The position numbers and the translations under genes were made by a program. A model generated the notes under the pieces. The model searched no databases and had not been told where the DNA came from. It was given only the letters and a program-made list of their open reading frames with translations. Shown here piece after piece: positions 12,523 to 23,800 of a DNA stretch of 64,000 nucleotides; positions within the stretch are counted from its first letter, which is position 1, and every line of letters starts with the position of its first letter. The DNA is from Takakia lepidozioides (Eukaryota; Streptophyta; Takakiopsida; Takakiales; Takakiaceae), in assembly GCA_030704615.1 (NCBI GenBank), contig CM060734.1:41992042-42056041 (forward strand), in the 5' to 3' direction.

Positions 12523-13391
12523 CCTAACCTGGCTGCAGACTATGCATTGTTGGCCACGTACACCTCCGCGCGCATACCTTGAATTCGACCCAGAGCTCGG
12601 GACTTCAACGTGAGGTGAAGATGGGTAATCTCAATCCACGAATGTAGTAGGTGGATAGAGGTCTCCTTACCCGTCAGTTTTAAATCATTGGGACGAAATT
12701 CTACTCTCCCTCCGCTGCTCTCGCAACTTGATAGATTGTCCAAGCTTGAGCAACAATGCGCCACCATCACCATCACCACTCGATGTCAAGGATGACTAAC
12801 GGATGTTCGGCCGTGAATTGTCACTGTTTTTTGCAGACACGTTCACAATTTGTAACATCAAATCATAAAGAGGTACCCTCCCAGACCTCACAACACAACA
12901 CACCCAACACACTCCAAGACCTCAGGGCTCAATTTCCTGCATCTAACAAGTGATGGAATCTGGGATCCATATGGATGCTGGGTTTTACTAAGAGGTGAGT
13001 TCTGCAAAAGATATGACTTGATTTGACAATAATCTAAACCCTAAACCCTGAACTGGCTGTCTCGTAACAGTTATCGAGCCCAACGTGGCGCTCTACAAAA
13101 GATGATTTTGGATGAGAGCTTCAGGTTGGAAGCTGTTGCAAGGGTCATCTGGATTGGTAGAAGGGTCTGGTGTCTTGTCCAGATAGATCAGAGCTCGGAT
13201 GCGAGTTGGGGTGGGAGGTACATTCGAAATGAACGGGTTGCATACTGGGGCAATTGCTACGGCAACGCTAGGCTTCGATGTTGCCCTCTAATCTGTCTCT
13301 TAAGAGCCCTGCTGGACGGTGAGAGCACCCTAGATATCTCTGTTTATGGGTGTGAGGGTGTAATCGCCGAGGCACTCAAGCACTGACATAT
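12523..13391. promoter_or_regulatory. Shared divergent 5' region of the two PPR genes
   Basis: The 869 bp separate two head-to-head paralogues, so both promoters must lie here or in the nearby coding ends. I see no clear TATA box that I would commit to. A short AAACCCTAAACCCT tract (about 13036-13050) resembles the telo-box found in some plant housekeeping promoters. A frame reading six histidines near 12760 is a (CAC/CAT) run without further support. Confidence 0.45.
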
Positions 13392-16121
13392 ATGTGTATC
13401 CTCATGTGGGATGGTGGATACAAACGAAAGATGTATGCAACGGGAGATCCTGCTGTGACTCGTATCATCATAGTAACGTTCTCATTGAATCGTGATGGGC
13501 TTCCTAAGAAGCGTACCTGTAGAGTTGAAATGGCCGGGTTTCAAGTCAGGAATGAGGTGAAGGTGCTTGCGCCGCATCACAGTGGTGGCGCAATTGTAAA
13601 TGTTAGCAAACCTGTTTTCAAGGGAGGGCTGCGAGACGAGACAAAGGGTGAAGTAGACAACGAGAATATCACATTGTGCAAGAAGGGGAAATTCCAGGAG
13701 GAGGTGATTACATTATGTAAGGAGGAACGATTCCAGGAGGCTTTGGACAGTTTGGATTATATGGATCAACTAGGCATTCATGCGGATTCCAACGTCTACG
13801 CATGTCTCTTGAAGGGGTGTGCTAAGAAAAAATCTCTAGCAGTTGGCAAGCAGGTGCACGCCCATATCATCAAAGCTGGTCTTGAGTCAGATATCTTCCT
13901 GGGCAATAAGCTTATCAGTATGTACGCGAAATGCGGGAGTGTTGAAGATGCGAACCACGTGCTCGACAGAATGCCTGAAAGAGACGTGGTCTCGTGGACT
14001 GCAATGATAGCTGCATGCACTCAGCAAGGGGAGGGTAAGCATGCATTTGAACTGTACTGGCAAATGCAACGAGAAGGTGTTCACCCAAATTTCATCACCT
14101 TCTTGAGCATCCTCAAAGCGTGTGCCAGCCCAGCAGCTCTAGAGCATGGCAAACGGGTCCATGCTCACATCATTAGAGCTGGAGTTGAGTCAGATGTCCG
14201 TGTTGGAACTGCACTTGTGAGCATGTATGGCAGGTGCGGGGGTTTAGTGGAAGCGCGCCAAGTGTTCGAGAGATTACCTTCACGAGATGTGGTCTCATGG
14301 ACTGCAATGATTTCAGCATCTGCTGAGCATAGCCATGGTGTGGAGGCCTTCGAACTCTTCGAGAAAATGCAACGTGAAGGTATTGAACCAAACAGGATCA
14401 CCTTCATGAGCATTCTCAACGCATGTGCTAGCCCAGTAGCTCTGGAACAAGGAAAACGAGTCCATGCCCACATCATCAGAGCTGGAGTTGAGCCAGATGT
14501 AGTTTTGGGGTCGGCGCTTGTCAACATGTATGCCAAGTGCGGGGACCTGGTAGAAGCACGCCAATTGTTCGACGCAATGCGTGAACGTAATGTGGTCTCA
14601 TGGACTGGGATGATTGCAGGATATGCTCAGCATGGTCTCAGTGACGAGGCTTTCCAACTCTTCGAGCATATGCAAGGAGAAGGTGTGCAGCCAAATAAGA
14701 TCACCTTTTTGAGCATCCTCAAGGCATGTTGCAGCCCAGCAGGTCTGGAACAAGGCAAGGTGGTGCATGCCCACATCATCAAAGCTGAAATTGAGCTGGA
14801 CATTCTTTTAGGGAATGCCCTTGTCAGCATGTATATGAAGTGTGGGAGTGTGGCAGGTGCGCGGCAAGTGTTTGAAAAAATGCCTAAGCGAGATGTGCTC
14901 TCATGGACTACCATGATCTCGGGATATACTCAGCATGGTCACGGTGAGGAGGCATTTGAATTGTTTGGGCAAATGCAACAAGAAGGTGTGAAGCCAGATA
15001 AGGTTACTTTTATAACAATCCTCAATACATGTGCCAGTGTAGCGGCCTTGGAACAGGGCAAGAAGATCCATGCTAACATCATGGAAGTTGGATTTGATTC
15101 AAATACCCGTGTGGGGAACACACTTGTTGCCATGTATTTCAAGTGTGGGAGTGTGGGAGATGCACGCCACGTGTTCGACAGAATGCCCGAACGAGACGTG
15201 GTCTCCTGGAATGCTTTGATCTCTGGATATGCTCAGCATGGTCATGGTGAGGAGGCCTGCAAACTGTTTTCACAAATGCGACAAGAAGGTGTGAAACCAG
15301 ATGAGTTCACATTCACCGGTGTCCTCTCTGCATGCAGCCATGTGGGACTAGTGGATGAAGCCCACCACTATTTTCACTCCATGAGTAGAGACCATGGCGT
15401 TACCCCAACAGGGGAGCACTATGGTTGCATGGTTGACCTCCTTGGGCGTGCAGGGCACTTAGAAGAGGCAGAAGACTTAGTTAACAAAATGCCATTTGAA
15501 CCAGGTGTTTCAGAACTGGGGGCCTTGCTTAGTGCCTGCAGAATTCATGGGAATCTGGAGCTAGCAGAACGAGTCTCAGAACGTGTCCTCAAGTTGCAGC
15601 CACAAAATGTTGGAGTATATGTGCTTCTGTCTAATATCTATGCCGCGGCTGGCAGGTGGGAAGATGTAGCGAAGGTGAGGAAAGTGATGGAAGACATAGG
15701 TTTGAAGAAAGAGGCAGGGCGCAGCTGGATTCAGGTCAATAATAGAATACATGCATTCACTGTAGAAGACAGATCACATCCACAAGCATATGAAATCTTT
15801 AGGGAGTTGGAGAGATTGACTAGGCAAATGAAGAAGGCAGGATATGTACCCGACACAAGTTTTGTATTGCATGATGTTGATCAGCAGCAGAAAGAACAAA
15901 TACTTTGCCACCACAGCGAAAAGTTGGCCATTGCTTTTGGGCTCATCAGCACACCCCCTGGGATTACTATACGCATAATGAATAATCTTCGGATATGTGG
16001 GGACTGTCACACGGCTGCCAAGTTCATCTCCAAGATTGTCAGACGAGAAATTGTTGTAAGGGATGCCAACCGCTTTCATTACCTCAAGAATGGAGTGTGT
16101 TCTTGTAAAGATTATTGGTGA
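13392..16121 (+). CDS. PPR protein, PLS class with E and DYW domains, five P-L-S triplets
   Basis: One exon of 909 codons. Five P-L-S triplets are marked by motifs such as [10 protein letters not shown] and GKRVHAHIIRAG; E1/E2 motifs follow ([12 protein letters not shown]), then a DYW domain with [12 protein letters not shown] and CGDCH, ending CKDYW. The PG box is altered (AGRSWIQV instead of PGCSWIEV). The expected role is site-specific C-to-U editing of organelle RNA. Near the N-terminus a short segment is doubled (ITLCKKGKFQEEV then ITLCKEERFQEAL). Start choice is uncertain: codons at 13392, 13404, 13431 and 13530 are all possible. Likeness to the paralogue reaches upstream of the 13530 ATG, which favours 13431 or 13392. 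It differs from the neighbour mainly by having three fewer triplets. Confidence 0.93.
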   Translation: MCILMWDGGYKRKMYATGDPAVTRIIIVTFSLNRDGLPKKRTCRVEMAGFQVRNEVKVLAPHHSGGAIVNVSKPVFKGGLRDETKGEVDNENITLCKKGKFQEEVITLCKEERFQEALDSLDYMDQLGIHADSNVYACLLKGCAKKKSLAVGKQVHAHIIKAGLESDIFLGNKLISMYAKCGSVEDANHVLDRMPERDVVSWTAMIAACTQQGEGKHAFELYWQMQREGVHPNFITFLSILKACASPAALEHGKRVHAHIIRAGVESDVRVGTALVSMYGRCGGLVEARQVFERLPSRDVVSWTAMISASAEHSHGVEAFELFEKMQREGIEPNRITFMSILNACASPVALEQGKRVHAHIIRAGVEPDVVLGSALVNMYAKCGDLVEARQLFDAMRERNVVSWTGMIAGYAQHGLSDEAFQLFEHMQGEGVQPNKITFLSILKACCSPAGLEQGKVVHAHIIKAEIELDILLGNALVSMYMKCGSVAGARQVFEKMPKRDVLSWTTMISGYTQHGHGEEAFELFGQMQQEGVKPDKVTFITILNTCASVAALEQGKKIHANIMEVGFDSNTRVGNTLVAMYFKCGSVGDARHVFDRMPERDVVSWNALISGYAQHGHGEEACKLFSQMRQEGVKPDEFTFTGVLSACSHVGLVDEAHHYFHSMSRDHGVTPTGEHYGCMVDLLGRAGHLEEAEDLVNKMPFEPGVSELGALLSACRIHGNLELAERVSERVLKLQPQNVGVYVLLSNIYAAAGRWEDVAKVRKVMEDIGLKKEAGRSWIQVNNRIHAFTVEDRSHPQAYEIFRELERLTRQMKKAGYVPDTSFVLHDVDQQQKEQILCHHSEKLAIAFGLISTPPGITIRIMNNLRICGDCHTAAKFISKIVRREIVVRDANRFHYLKNGVCSCKDYW

Positions 16122-16623
16122 GTAGCAAGTGAAACAAGCCTCCTCTGTATTATTTATATGTTTGTCTAGCTGAAATTTTAAATCCATCTCCAGGGTTGAT
16201 ATCCTGCAGGGCCTCTTGTTGCACACATGGATTGGCCAGTGAGTACACATCTTTTTTGGTGGTGTATTTGCAGGGTGAGATTGGCTCAGTGGATTTTGTT
16301 GACGCAAAAGGGGGTCTGCAGTCTGCACATGAGTGTTTAACCTTCACACCTAACCATCTGAAGTATAACCTCAGAATGTAATCTCTAGACTGCTAAAGGG
16401 GCAAGACACTGGATCACATTCAATTAGAAAACCTTCTTGATGTAAACAGACAACAGAGTCCAGAGGAAAGGCTTCAAGACCCAACTCGAAGAACAAGCCA
16501 CCTCCACCAGCTTGCTGAACAACAGCCTAGGCGGGTCAGATTCACTTCAAAATGCTCCATACCTTGGAGGAAGTTCCCACTGCCAGCCTCTCATAAAAGT
16601 AGAACGATTGCCTTTATGTAGTC
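16122..16623. other. Intergenic, 3' of PPR gene 2
   Basis: Presumed 3' untranslated region and spacer. No gene or repeat is seen. Confidence 0.5.
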
Positions 16624-16904
16624 GAAAATATAAATGATAAGCACGACATACATCATATGACATACCCTCGGACTGTATGCTTTGAAGACGAATTGCCACC
16701 TGATTGGAGAGGATTAGGGTTGAGCATGGCGTCGAGCACAGCTCAACTGATCACGAACGCACTCCCAAACGTCTGCGTGCCCCCATATGTCTGCATTCGT
16801 GCGTTTGTGATCAATCCTCTCCAATCAGGTGACAGTTCGTCTTCAAAACATAGAGTCCAAGGGTAGGTCATACGATATATGTCGGGCTTATCATTTATAT
16901 TTTC
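16624..16904. mobile_element. 281-bp foldback (long imperfect hairpin), MITE-like
   Basis: The left arm (16624 to about 16716) and the right arm (about 16808-16904, reverse complement) match over about 93 bp with roughly ten differences. Shared blocks include GAAAATATAAATGATAAGC, GAAGACGAA and CACCTGATTGGAGAGGATT. Inside, a second inverted pair (TGATCACGAACGCA near 16749 and its partner near 16800-16813) extends the stem, so nearly the whole element folds. No protein frame exists. It could be a foldback MITE, or a young small-RNA hairpin locus if transcribed. Confidence 0.8.
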
Positions 16905-19900
16905 ATCCACACATGATATATGCGCTTGCTGAACGCTGTTCCCATGACCAGGGGCTTCGGTGCTCAGGCCATTTCAATACTTCCGACAGCACGTCCGCTT
17001 GACGTAATTCTTTGATGTCGTTATGGAGATGGAGTGACATCCCTTGGTGTGGCCAATGTGGGTGTGCCAAGAGCGCCCATGTCAATACTTTCAATACACT
17101 TGCTTGTAAAAGCCACAAAGTAAAAGAAAATTACGAACTTGCAGAGAATATAAAGATAAGATAAAGTTTCTTTAACGTCCAGTGAATTTAAGAGAAGGAG
17201 AGGAGAGTTGGAGAAGAGGCCAAGCGTGCGATCACCTCACTCAGATGATTTAGACTAAATGTCTTTTATGTTTAGAGCATCATCACTCACAAGGAATATA
17301 GATAATAGGAATGTATGCATTTTTATTTTATTTTTAAAAGGAACTATGCACTTACAATGTTTACTAGTGTAGAGTAACACATGCAAAAATAGGCCAACAT
17401 TAGGAATTCAATGGGATCCATAGCTTAAGATTTGAATGAAAATGCACTTGAAAATTGACAACAAGAATGAAGATCTGCGTGTGAATTGATAGAGTAAGAT
17501 TGGAGACTATGAAAAGTAAGGAGTATGTGGAGCATTGGAGTTTTGAAATAAGAAGAAGGCCATACTTAGCTGTAAAGAACCGTGATATTTTTCTTAGTTC
17601 ATTTTTAGGTCGTCTATAGGGTAGAAGATTGCACTATACCAGTGTTGGATTGGTATACTGATAAGAAACTGGTATCAATACTGGTATGAAGTACCAGACC
17701 AGTCTGGTATCACCTCGTAGCGTATACCCGTATTGAGTATCAGCGCGAGCTTATCCGCCGGATAAAAAGTAGATGAAAAAAAAGCCCTTTTAGATAAATA
17801 AAAACAAAAGTTAGTTTTCATGTTAAAACAAGCGGCTAGTCGCGTAATGGCTCCACCCTACAAGTCTAAGTAGAAAATTTCCCTAAAATCTTATATTGAG
17901 ATAAGGTGATCATGTATTCAAACTATATTTTAAACATGTTCAACATAAGAGGAAAAATTATTTGTTGATTTATAAAGGCGAAGACGGACTTGGCCCTGGC
18001 AAACTTTATTGATATATGAATTAAATACTGATGTATGATATTAAAAAATTGAAAACAAATATAAGAATGAATGATCTTCAGATTTTATTAAGTATTAAAA
18101 TATTGAGATGCTTGTTGAAATACTAACTGAAATATTGAAATTCTTGTTGAAGTCAGAAGAATTAGCTGAAATATTAAAATACTTGCTGCAAATCTGGCTG
18201 AATTGCTGAAAATCTTGATTGAGATATTGAAATACTGAAATTTGATGGACTAAGCTCTTGGACGCCCTTGGGCTTTACATAAAGTTTCTATTTTTTTTCT
18301 TTTTGGTCTGAGCAATCTTTGGGTTTTCAGACATGATCTCTTGGTTTTGTTTTTCTAGTAACGTATGCCACATAAATCTTACATCGCACTTATTAGGGAC
18401 CTTGGCTCCCTAAGACTCAACAGAAGTGGCAATGGAACTTCCACAAGGCTATTCCCAGGGATTATAGAGCACTAAAGAGGACTATGTCATTTCAATTGAT
18501 GTGATGTGGCACTAGGATGCCGAGGCTTACCATTTGGGCATCAACACCACGTCCAGTAAGACCACTACTTAATACTGTACGATTGATGACACTACCCCTC
18601 GGGACCCTGGTCAGCACTAGAATCAACCATACTGTCCCCAGACATCTGACATATGACCACTCGGACCTCTGGAGCCCCTTAGAAGACTAGTGGTAGATGT
18701 GAAGATGGTAGAGGATGTGAGATGGTCCCTGCTGCTGCAATAGTGCTCTTCAACGCAGAAAGCTCTGAGGTGCCAGTACCTAATTTAGACCATAGCCATT
18801 TGTATCATTCAAGGATCGTACCCACAATGATTTGGAGAGAGAGACACAAGCTTAAGGTAGTATAAGTACAAGCCTTCTTTCTCTCCCCTGGGATGTGCTT
18901 GTGAGGGTAAATCCTAGCATCTATTTTCAGCTCAGATCATTCATGGAAGAAATATACTAAAGAGATAAAAAACATAGGACTAGTCCTTGTGCAAAGAATC
19001 ACACTTACTAACTGTTCCCTGGTATGAAGGACTTTTACCACTACGGTCCCATCACAATACCTACCAGTCATAGGCTAATTCACGAGAGAGAAAAGATCAT
19101 GTATAAAGGGCGGATATATGTTGAAATAATGGATACAAGGCTGGTAAAAAAAACAAGAAATAAACTCTTCTCAGCACTGGGTTTTGCTACTTTCAGGTCA
19201 ACATGGAAAGCCCACTATGTGGGGCATACATCATCTCACAACTCTCAAAACTGTCTTCATCAACTAGGAATTGATGTCTGCTAGTCAAGTCAAACCTCTA
19301 CCAAAGGAGTTGTTATACAAATGAAATTGAAATGGATAGTCGATTGCGTTTGACAGCTATATTACAAAGGGAAAGGCTTTCAGTCCCTACCTGCCTGTTG
19401 TTTGAGCTGCATGTGACAGACCCCTAGCCTCTTTCTGCCTATATGAATGCTTTCTATGTAATAAGACAAAAGTGGAAGTTCAACCCTTGTCCCCAAGAGC
19501 ATATCACAAAGCTGTATTTCAAGCCCTATGTTGCAGCCATGTGAGAAAGTCAGAATAGAGTGTGTACCTCAAACCGGTTCCAGAAGTAGAGGACAAGATG
19601 CTGCATGAAAGCCCATATGCTAGATACGAGAAGTCTGGCCAAACAGTAGCAAATCAAGCCATGACTAATGCAAGTATATATGTATGGAAGATCCAGGTAG
19701 CAGATTAGTTCTCAATCCTAGTGTAGTCCAATTGAAGTGGTTTGTACATATAGTCTTGTCAAATGCATATCCAGTAATATTTATTCTTATCGCAATCAAC
19801 ATAACTAGAGTATTCCACCTACACAAACATCTCTTTGGACAAAGATTTATTTGAGATAACCATTCATAGAGTATGGAAAGTAGGAGGCATTCCGCCAGTT

Positions 19901-21478
19901 CTAACATCTTTTGTTTTCACTTGAAGCTCCAGTTAAGTGTTGGGATTGCACTCACATACTCAATATGAAGATTTAGCAGCAGTTTCATGATGCTAAAAAA
20001 CATAAAATTAGGTTGAGCTGAATTGGCCTAAAGACAGGGACAAAACTAGGACACATGTTAGAAGAAAGGTCCTGCTCAAACCCCAGCCCACCTGGTGGTC
20101 TTCAACAAACTAATAACAGTAGCCATCCTGAATGTTTTTGTTCACTGGAATTTCCAACCGTTTCAGATTACAAATGAATCCACCATGGAGGTCAAGGTAA
20201 GAGATGGCAAGTACCTAAATGATAACAGGGATGAGCACACTGTCTTCAAGCCGGCCGCTCCATCCATCTCCAGGCAGCACACCACAGAAACGGGCATGTG
20301 ATAGCTCCAGATGATACTCTGCACTGCGCTAAGCAACCACTACTACATCCGCTGTTGCTTGGCGGCCCAAATTACTCTCTTTGTCTCGCATTGACCCAAA
20401 TTCGTTAGGGTTCGAGCTGCTATGCAGCCCAACTTGAGAATCAGGGGATGGAAAGGACAAAGAGGGCGACCGTGATAGCTAGCATGTGCATGCTCATGGT
20501 GCAATCTCCTCCTTGCGAGGATGAATCGCACCCATTTCTCCACGCCCACATCCCACAAAGGCCAGGCTTTTGCGAACAAGAGAGTAAGGAAGAAGAAGAA
20601 ACAGCTACCGGCTTTCACCGGTCTCCAGCCATTTATTAGTGGTTGTTACTGGTTAAAAATATATTTCACAAACATAGCAATGTTAACTAGTGAAGGTATA
20701 TCTATTATGTTTGGGTGTTTTTGGTGAAGGTATATCATGATCATCCATCTCTTCTTTGACCTAGCCACGTGGCAAGTAGAATGGGCGTCGGTGGCCCGAT
20801 GCCGGCGATCGGGTGCATGCAGGGTTGGCATGTCCGCCCGTGCGGACATGGGATGCCACCCTGTGGCCAATGATGGGTGGCGGCAGCGTGGAACGGGCTC
20901 TCTCTTTGCACGCACAGAGTCTGGGTTCCTGGAGCTTGCAAATCGTGGCCCCTCTCGCATTTCCTTGGCGCTTTTGTGTGCATGTTTTGCTTGATCTTCC
21001 GCGGATCGCCCGCATTCGCTTCATAGGGGGGTGTATTTCTGGGCTTCATTTTCAGGTCATGGCGACTTACCTCTCCCAAGCTCGAAGTGGCGGGAGCTGT
21101 TCCATTTCCTGCTGTGTGTTCTAGACATTACAGCTCGGGGTGTGATTGCATTGACGCAGCTGTTAGGGCTGAGTGTTTGGCGTTTAGATTCTTGTGCCCT
21201 GCCGAATTTTCATTATAATGCAAGTTGTCATTTTTTCTTGCATATCGTTTTGTGAAATGCTTTTATGCATTTGGGCTCTGTGTTCTGTGTGGTAGGGGAT
21301 GGTTGCAGAGGAGTGTGGTGTGCTGGAGTTTCATTTTGCAGCTGGTTTTGGAGAGTTTGCGAAATTCGCCGAGGTACATCATTCTTTCCTGTGCTTGGGG
21401 AAGATGGGCCATCTGCATTGATTCATCGTGAGGGCTTGCATTCATTTCCTGTGATCTCTGTCGGTCTCAGGGATTCGT
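16905..21478. other. Long intergenic stretch without genes
   Basis: No open frame here resembles a known protein. At 17640-17760 a motif like CTGGTATCAATACTGGTATG recurs in imperfect copies. At 18080-18250 a GAAATATTGAAATACTTG-like motif recurs irregularly. At 20829-20850 there is a short hairpin (CATGTCCGC / GCGGACATG). The remainder is unremarkable. Confidence 0.5.
17829..17860 (+). repeat. Dispersed 32-bp repeat, copy 2
   Basis: Identical over 32 bp to 5663-5694 and in the same orientation. Here it is followed by CAAGTC rather than ATTACA, so the match ends sharply. Confidence 0.75.
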
Positions 21479-21607
21479 ATGGCACCAAAGAGGAAGGACG
21501 CTCCTGTGCCTGAGCCACTGTCGCCCCCACCCGAGCTTGCAGCTGCCGCGGAGGTTATAAAGGAGTGGGCGCTTGAGGAGCAGCACTGCACTCCCGAGCA
21601 GTGCAAG
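21479..21607 (+). CDS. Possible first exon (43 codons) of the piggyBac-type gene
   Basis: A frame starting MAPKRKDAPVPEPLSPPPEL and rich in alanine and glutamate ends at AAG followed by GTAATA, a good donor site. It lies about 0.9 kb upstream of the transposase-like frame on the same strand. I could not find an acceptor that joins the two in frame, so the link is only suggested by position. It may belong to another, unrecognised gene. Confidence 0.25.
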
Positions 21608-22537
21608 GTAATATTGGGGTGTCTGTCTCCTGCCTTCCTTTGTAGTTTGCCTCCACCGCCGTTCGCCAATCGTTGGTGTCGCGCACCTCACTTCGGTAAG
21701 CTCCCATTCAAGTCATAGTTACTCGCTTTGATGCGCGCGCCTGACTCCCAACCTGGCCGCCGGGCCAACTTAGAGCTTCGGCTGCTCACCGGGACATAAC
21801 GGTCCCCCTTCGCTCTCCCACTAAACCCTCCACCTATTTGGGCCTAGTGGAATTCCCTTAGGTAGATGGCAGTCCGGAACAGCTCCCCACTCTTTGGTCG
21901 CTTTCCGGTTCGCTCACTCACTAGTTTTTGGTCACCAACGGGCTTGCACCGTTCTCGGGGTCACTACTCCCCTTATATATACTTCTGTAGCTGTCCGCGG
22001 GGGTTTCACAACCAGCCATGCCATTTTATGGCGAACCACCACGAAAACCCTCGACTCCCGGTGATGAGTCGCGGTGAGTCTTGGCCCACTCACCACGGCC
22101 CCTATGGACCGTGATGAGTCCCAAGACTCCCCACGACTCCCACCACGAGGTCTCCGCCCCCATGGTGAGTCCTATGCCACCCCCACTAAGTCCCGCTAAG
22201 CTACCACCACCCCTTGTGGAGCCACCCCCACCGCAACCCGGTGTGCGGGGCTCCACCTAGTGAGCGCCTCCGCCTCCTTGAGTGCCTTGGGCACTCAAGG
22301 GTGCTTCAGCCCCCATACCTATCGCTGCCGCTGCCCCCACCACAGGGGCAGCCCCTCATGTGTCCCGACCCCCTGCCCTCAAGGCAAAGGGCCGCGACAG
22401 TTGGCCTCACCACCCTCGTCCTCACAATTTTTGCTTTCTGTTTAGACGCCAGGTGGCTCTAGTTCTTGGTTGGAGAGAGAGAAGAGAGGAAGGTGATAAG
22501 GAGGGGTTCAGTGACATTGTGAATTCTGTTTTGAGAG

Positions 22538-23352
22538 ATGATGTCTGGCCCGATGCCGACAGTCAGGCGTCTGAAGGAGTTGGCTCGTGCAAAGAGGTCG
22601 GTTCATGCAAGTGTGACAACACCTCCCAAAGGTGTGGTGAGGAAAAAAAATAAGGGAGTGGTGAATTCGGGTGTTGTGGGATGTGTTGGCGGGCCTCTGG
22701 GTGCTAGGAGCATGCTTGCCGTCGGTCGGGCTGCCTTGGGGGACATGCATCCCAACACTGGTGCACTGGTTCATTTTGGTGAGGGGTCTTCTAATCCTGT
22801 TTTGGGCCACGATGAGGCCTCCTCCGACATGGACGAGGATTTTGAGGGTGACGATGGGTACGTGGGCGACTCTGCTGACGAAGCAGACTGGGAAAACGAG
22901 GTGGTTGATATGGAGAGTGATGAGGAAATCTCGGCCGATTTTGTGGAGATGTTCAAGGCGAAGACGTGGGAAACCAACGCAGGCTCTGACTTTGTGAGTG
23001 ATAGAGCTGCATTTTTTGGCCCTCAACGTGGTCCCTGCTTGCCTGAGATGAAGGGCTCACATCCGATTTGGTTTTTTGGTTTGTTTTGGAGGCGACAGGT
23101 GCTTGGACGAATATGTAGGGAGTCCAATCATTATGCTGCTGAACCTTTCGGTACGGGCACTCATGGGGGGCCTCGGTGGAAAGAGCTCATTGATCCTGAG
23201 CTCAGGGCTTGGATTGGGGTCTGTGTTTCCATGGGCATGAAGAAGTTGCCCCGAACACGATTTTACTGGCAACACTCGGAGACATTCTTCGCTTGTTCTG
23301 TCATCCGCAAAGTGATGACTCGAGATAGGTATGAATGGTGTGGGACTGCATG
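22538..23352 (+). mobile_element. piggyBac-type transposase, N-terminal part (truncated)
   Basis: An open frame of about 270 codons begins with a basic region, then a long acidic stretch (many D and E near residues 90-140), then a segment with the hallmarks of the piggyBac transposase-like family: a phenylalanine-rich start (PIWFFGLFW), ESNHYAAEPFG, W..LIDPELRAWIGVCVSMGMKKLPRTRFYW, and MTRDRYEW. The sequence diverges into low-complexity DNA right after this, beyond a possible donor at about 23356. The catalytic aspartates of the family, which would lie further downstream, are not found in the window. It is therefore a truncated element, or the 5' part of a domesticated gene. The adjacent frame at 22442-22653 runs in a different phase and ends at an A8 run near 22644, which could mark a frameshift. 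Confidence 0.7.
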
Positions 23353-23379
23353 CAGGTATGCTGGAGGCTGTGGATGTGT

Positions 23380-23800
23380 GTGGGGCGTGGGGTGTGGGTA
23401 TCTCTGATCTGTGGTGGGTATGGGTTCTTCTCAGGTTGGGGGGTTGTGTGTGTCCATGCTGGTTGATGGGCAGTGGGGGTCATGGGGGGCTGGTGGTGAC
23501 GGTTCAATGGCAGTGGAGGGGTGTGGGGGTCATGGGGGTCTGCTGCTTGCTCATTGTGGGCTGTTTTGGTGATGGGGAAAGGGCTGGTGATGGTTCACAG
23601 GCTGTGGGGGTCATGGGGATCTGCTGCTGCTGGTTGAGGGGCTGTGGAGGTGATGGGGGTCCTTCAGTGTTGGCGTGTGTGCGTTGTGTTTGGGTGGTTT
23701 CACAGTTTTTTTTGGGGGGGGAGCAGCAGTCATGCTTGCTGGTTGTGGTTTTGGGGGTGTTGCTTGCTGCTTGGGGGGGGAATTGTCTGCACACCGGGTA
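23380..23800 (+). repeat. G-rich, C-poor low-complexity tract
   Basis: The plus strand is dominated by GGGG runs with a loosely repeated phrase such as GGGGGTCATGGGGGTCTGCTG. Many closely spaced G runs could form G-quadruplexes. The open frames here are composition artefacts. Confidence 0.6.

Noticed and set aside
12756-12953. Open frame starting with six histidines, like a purification tag
   Set aside because: It is a CAC/CAT run of natural plant DNA between two PPR genes. No vector, linker or cleavage-site sequence lies beside it.
22508-23026. 172-codon minus-strand frame opposite the piggyBac-type frame
   Set aside because: It has no family features, while the plus-strand frame has a recognisable transposase domain and acidic region.
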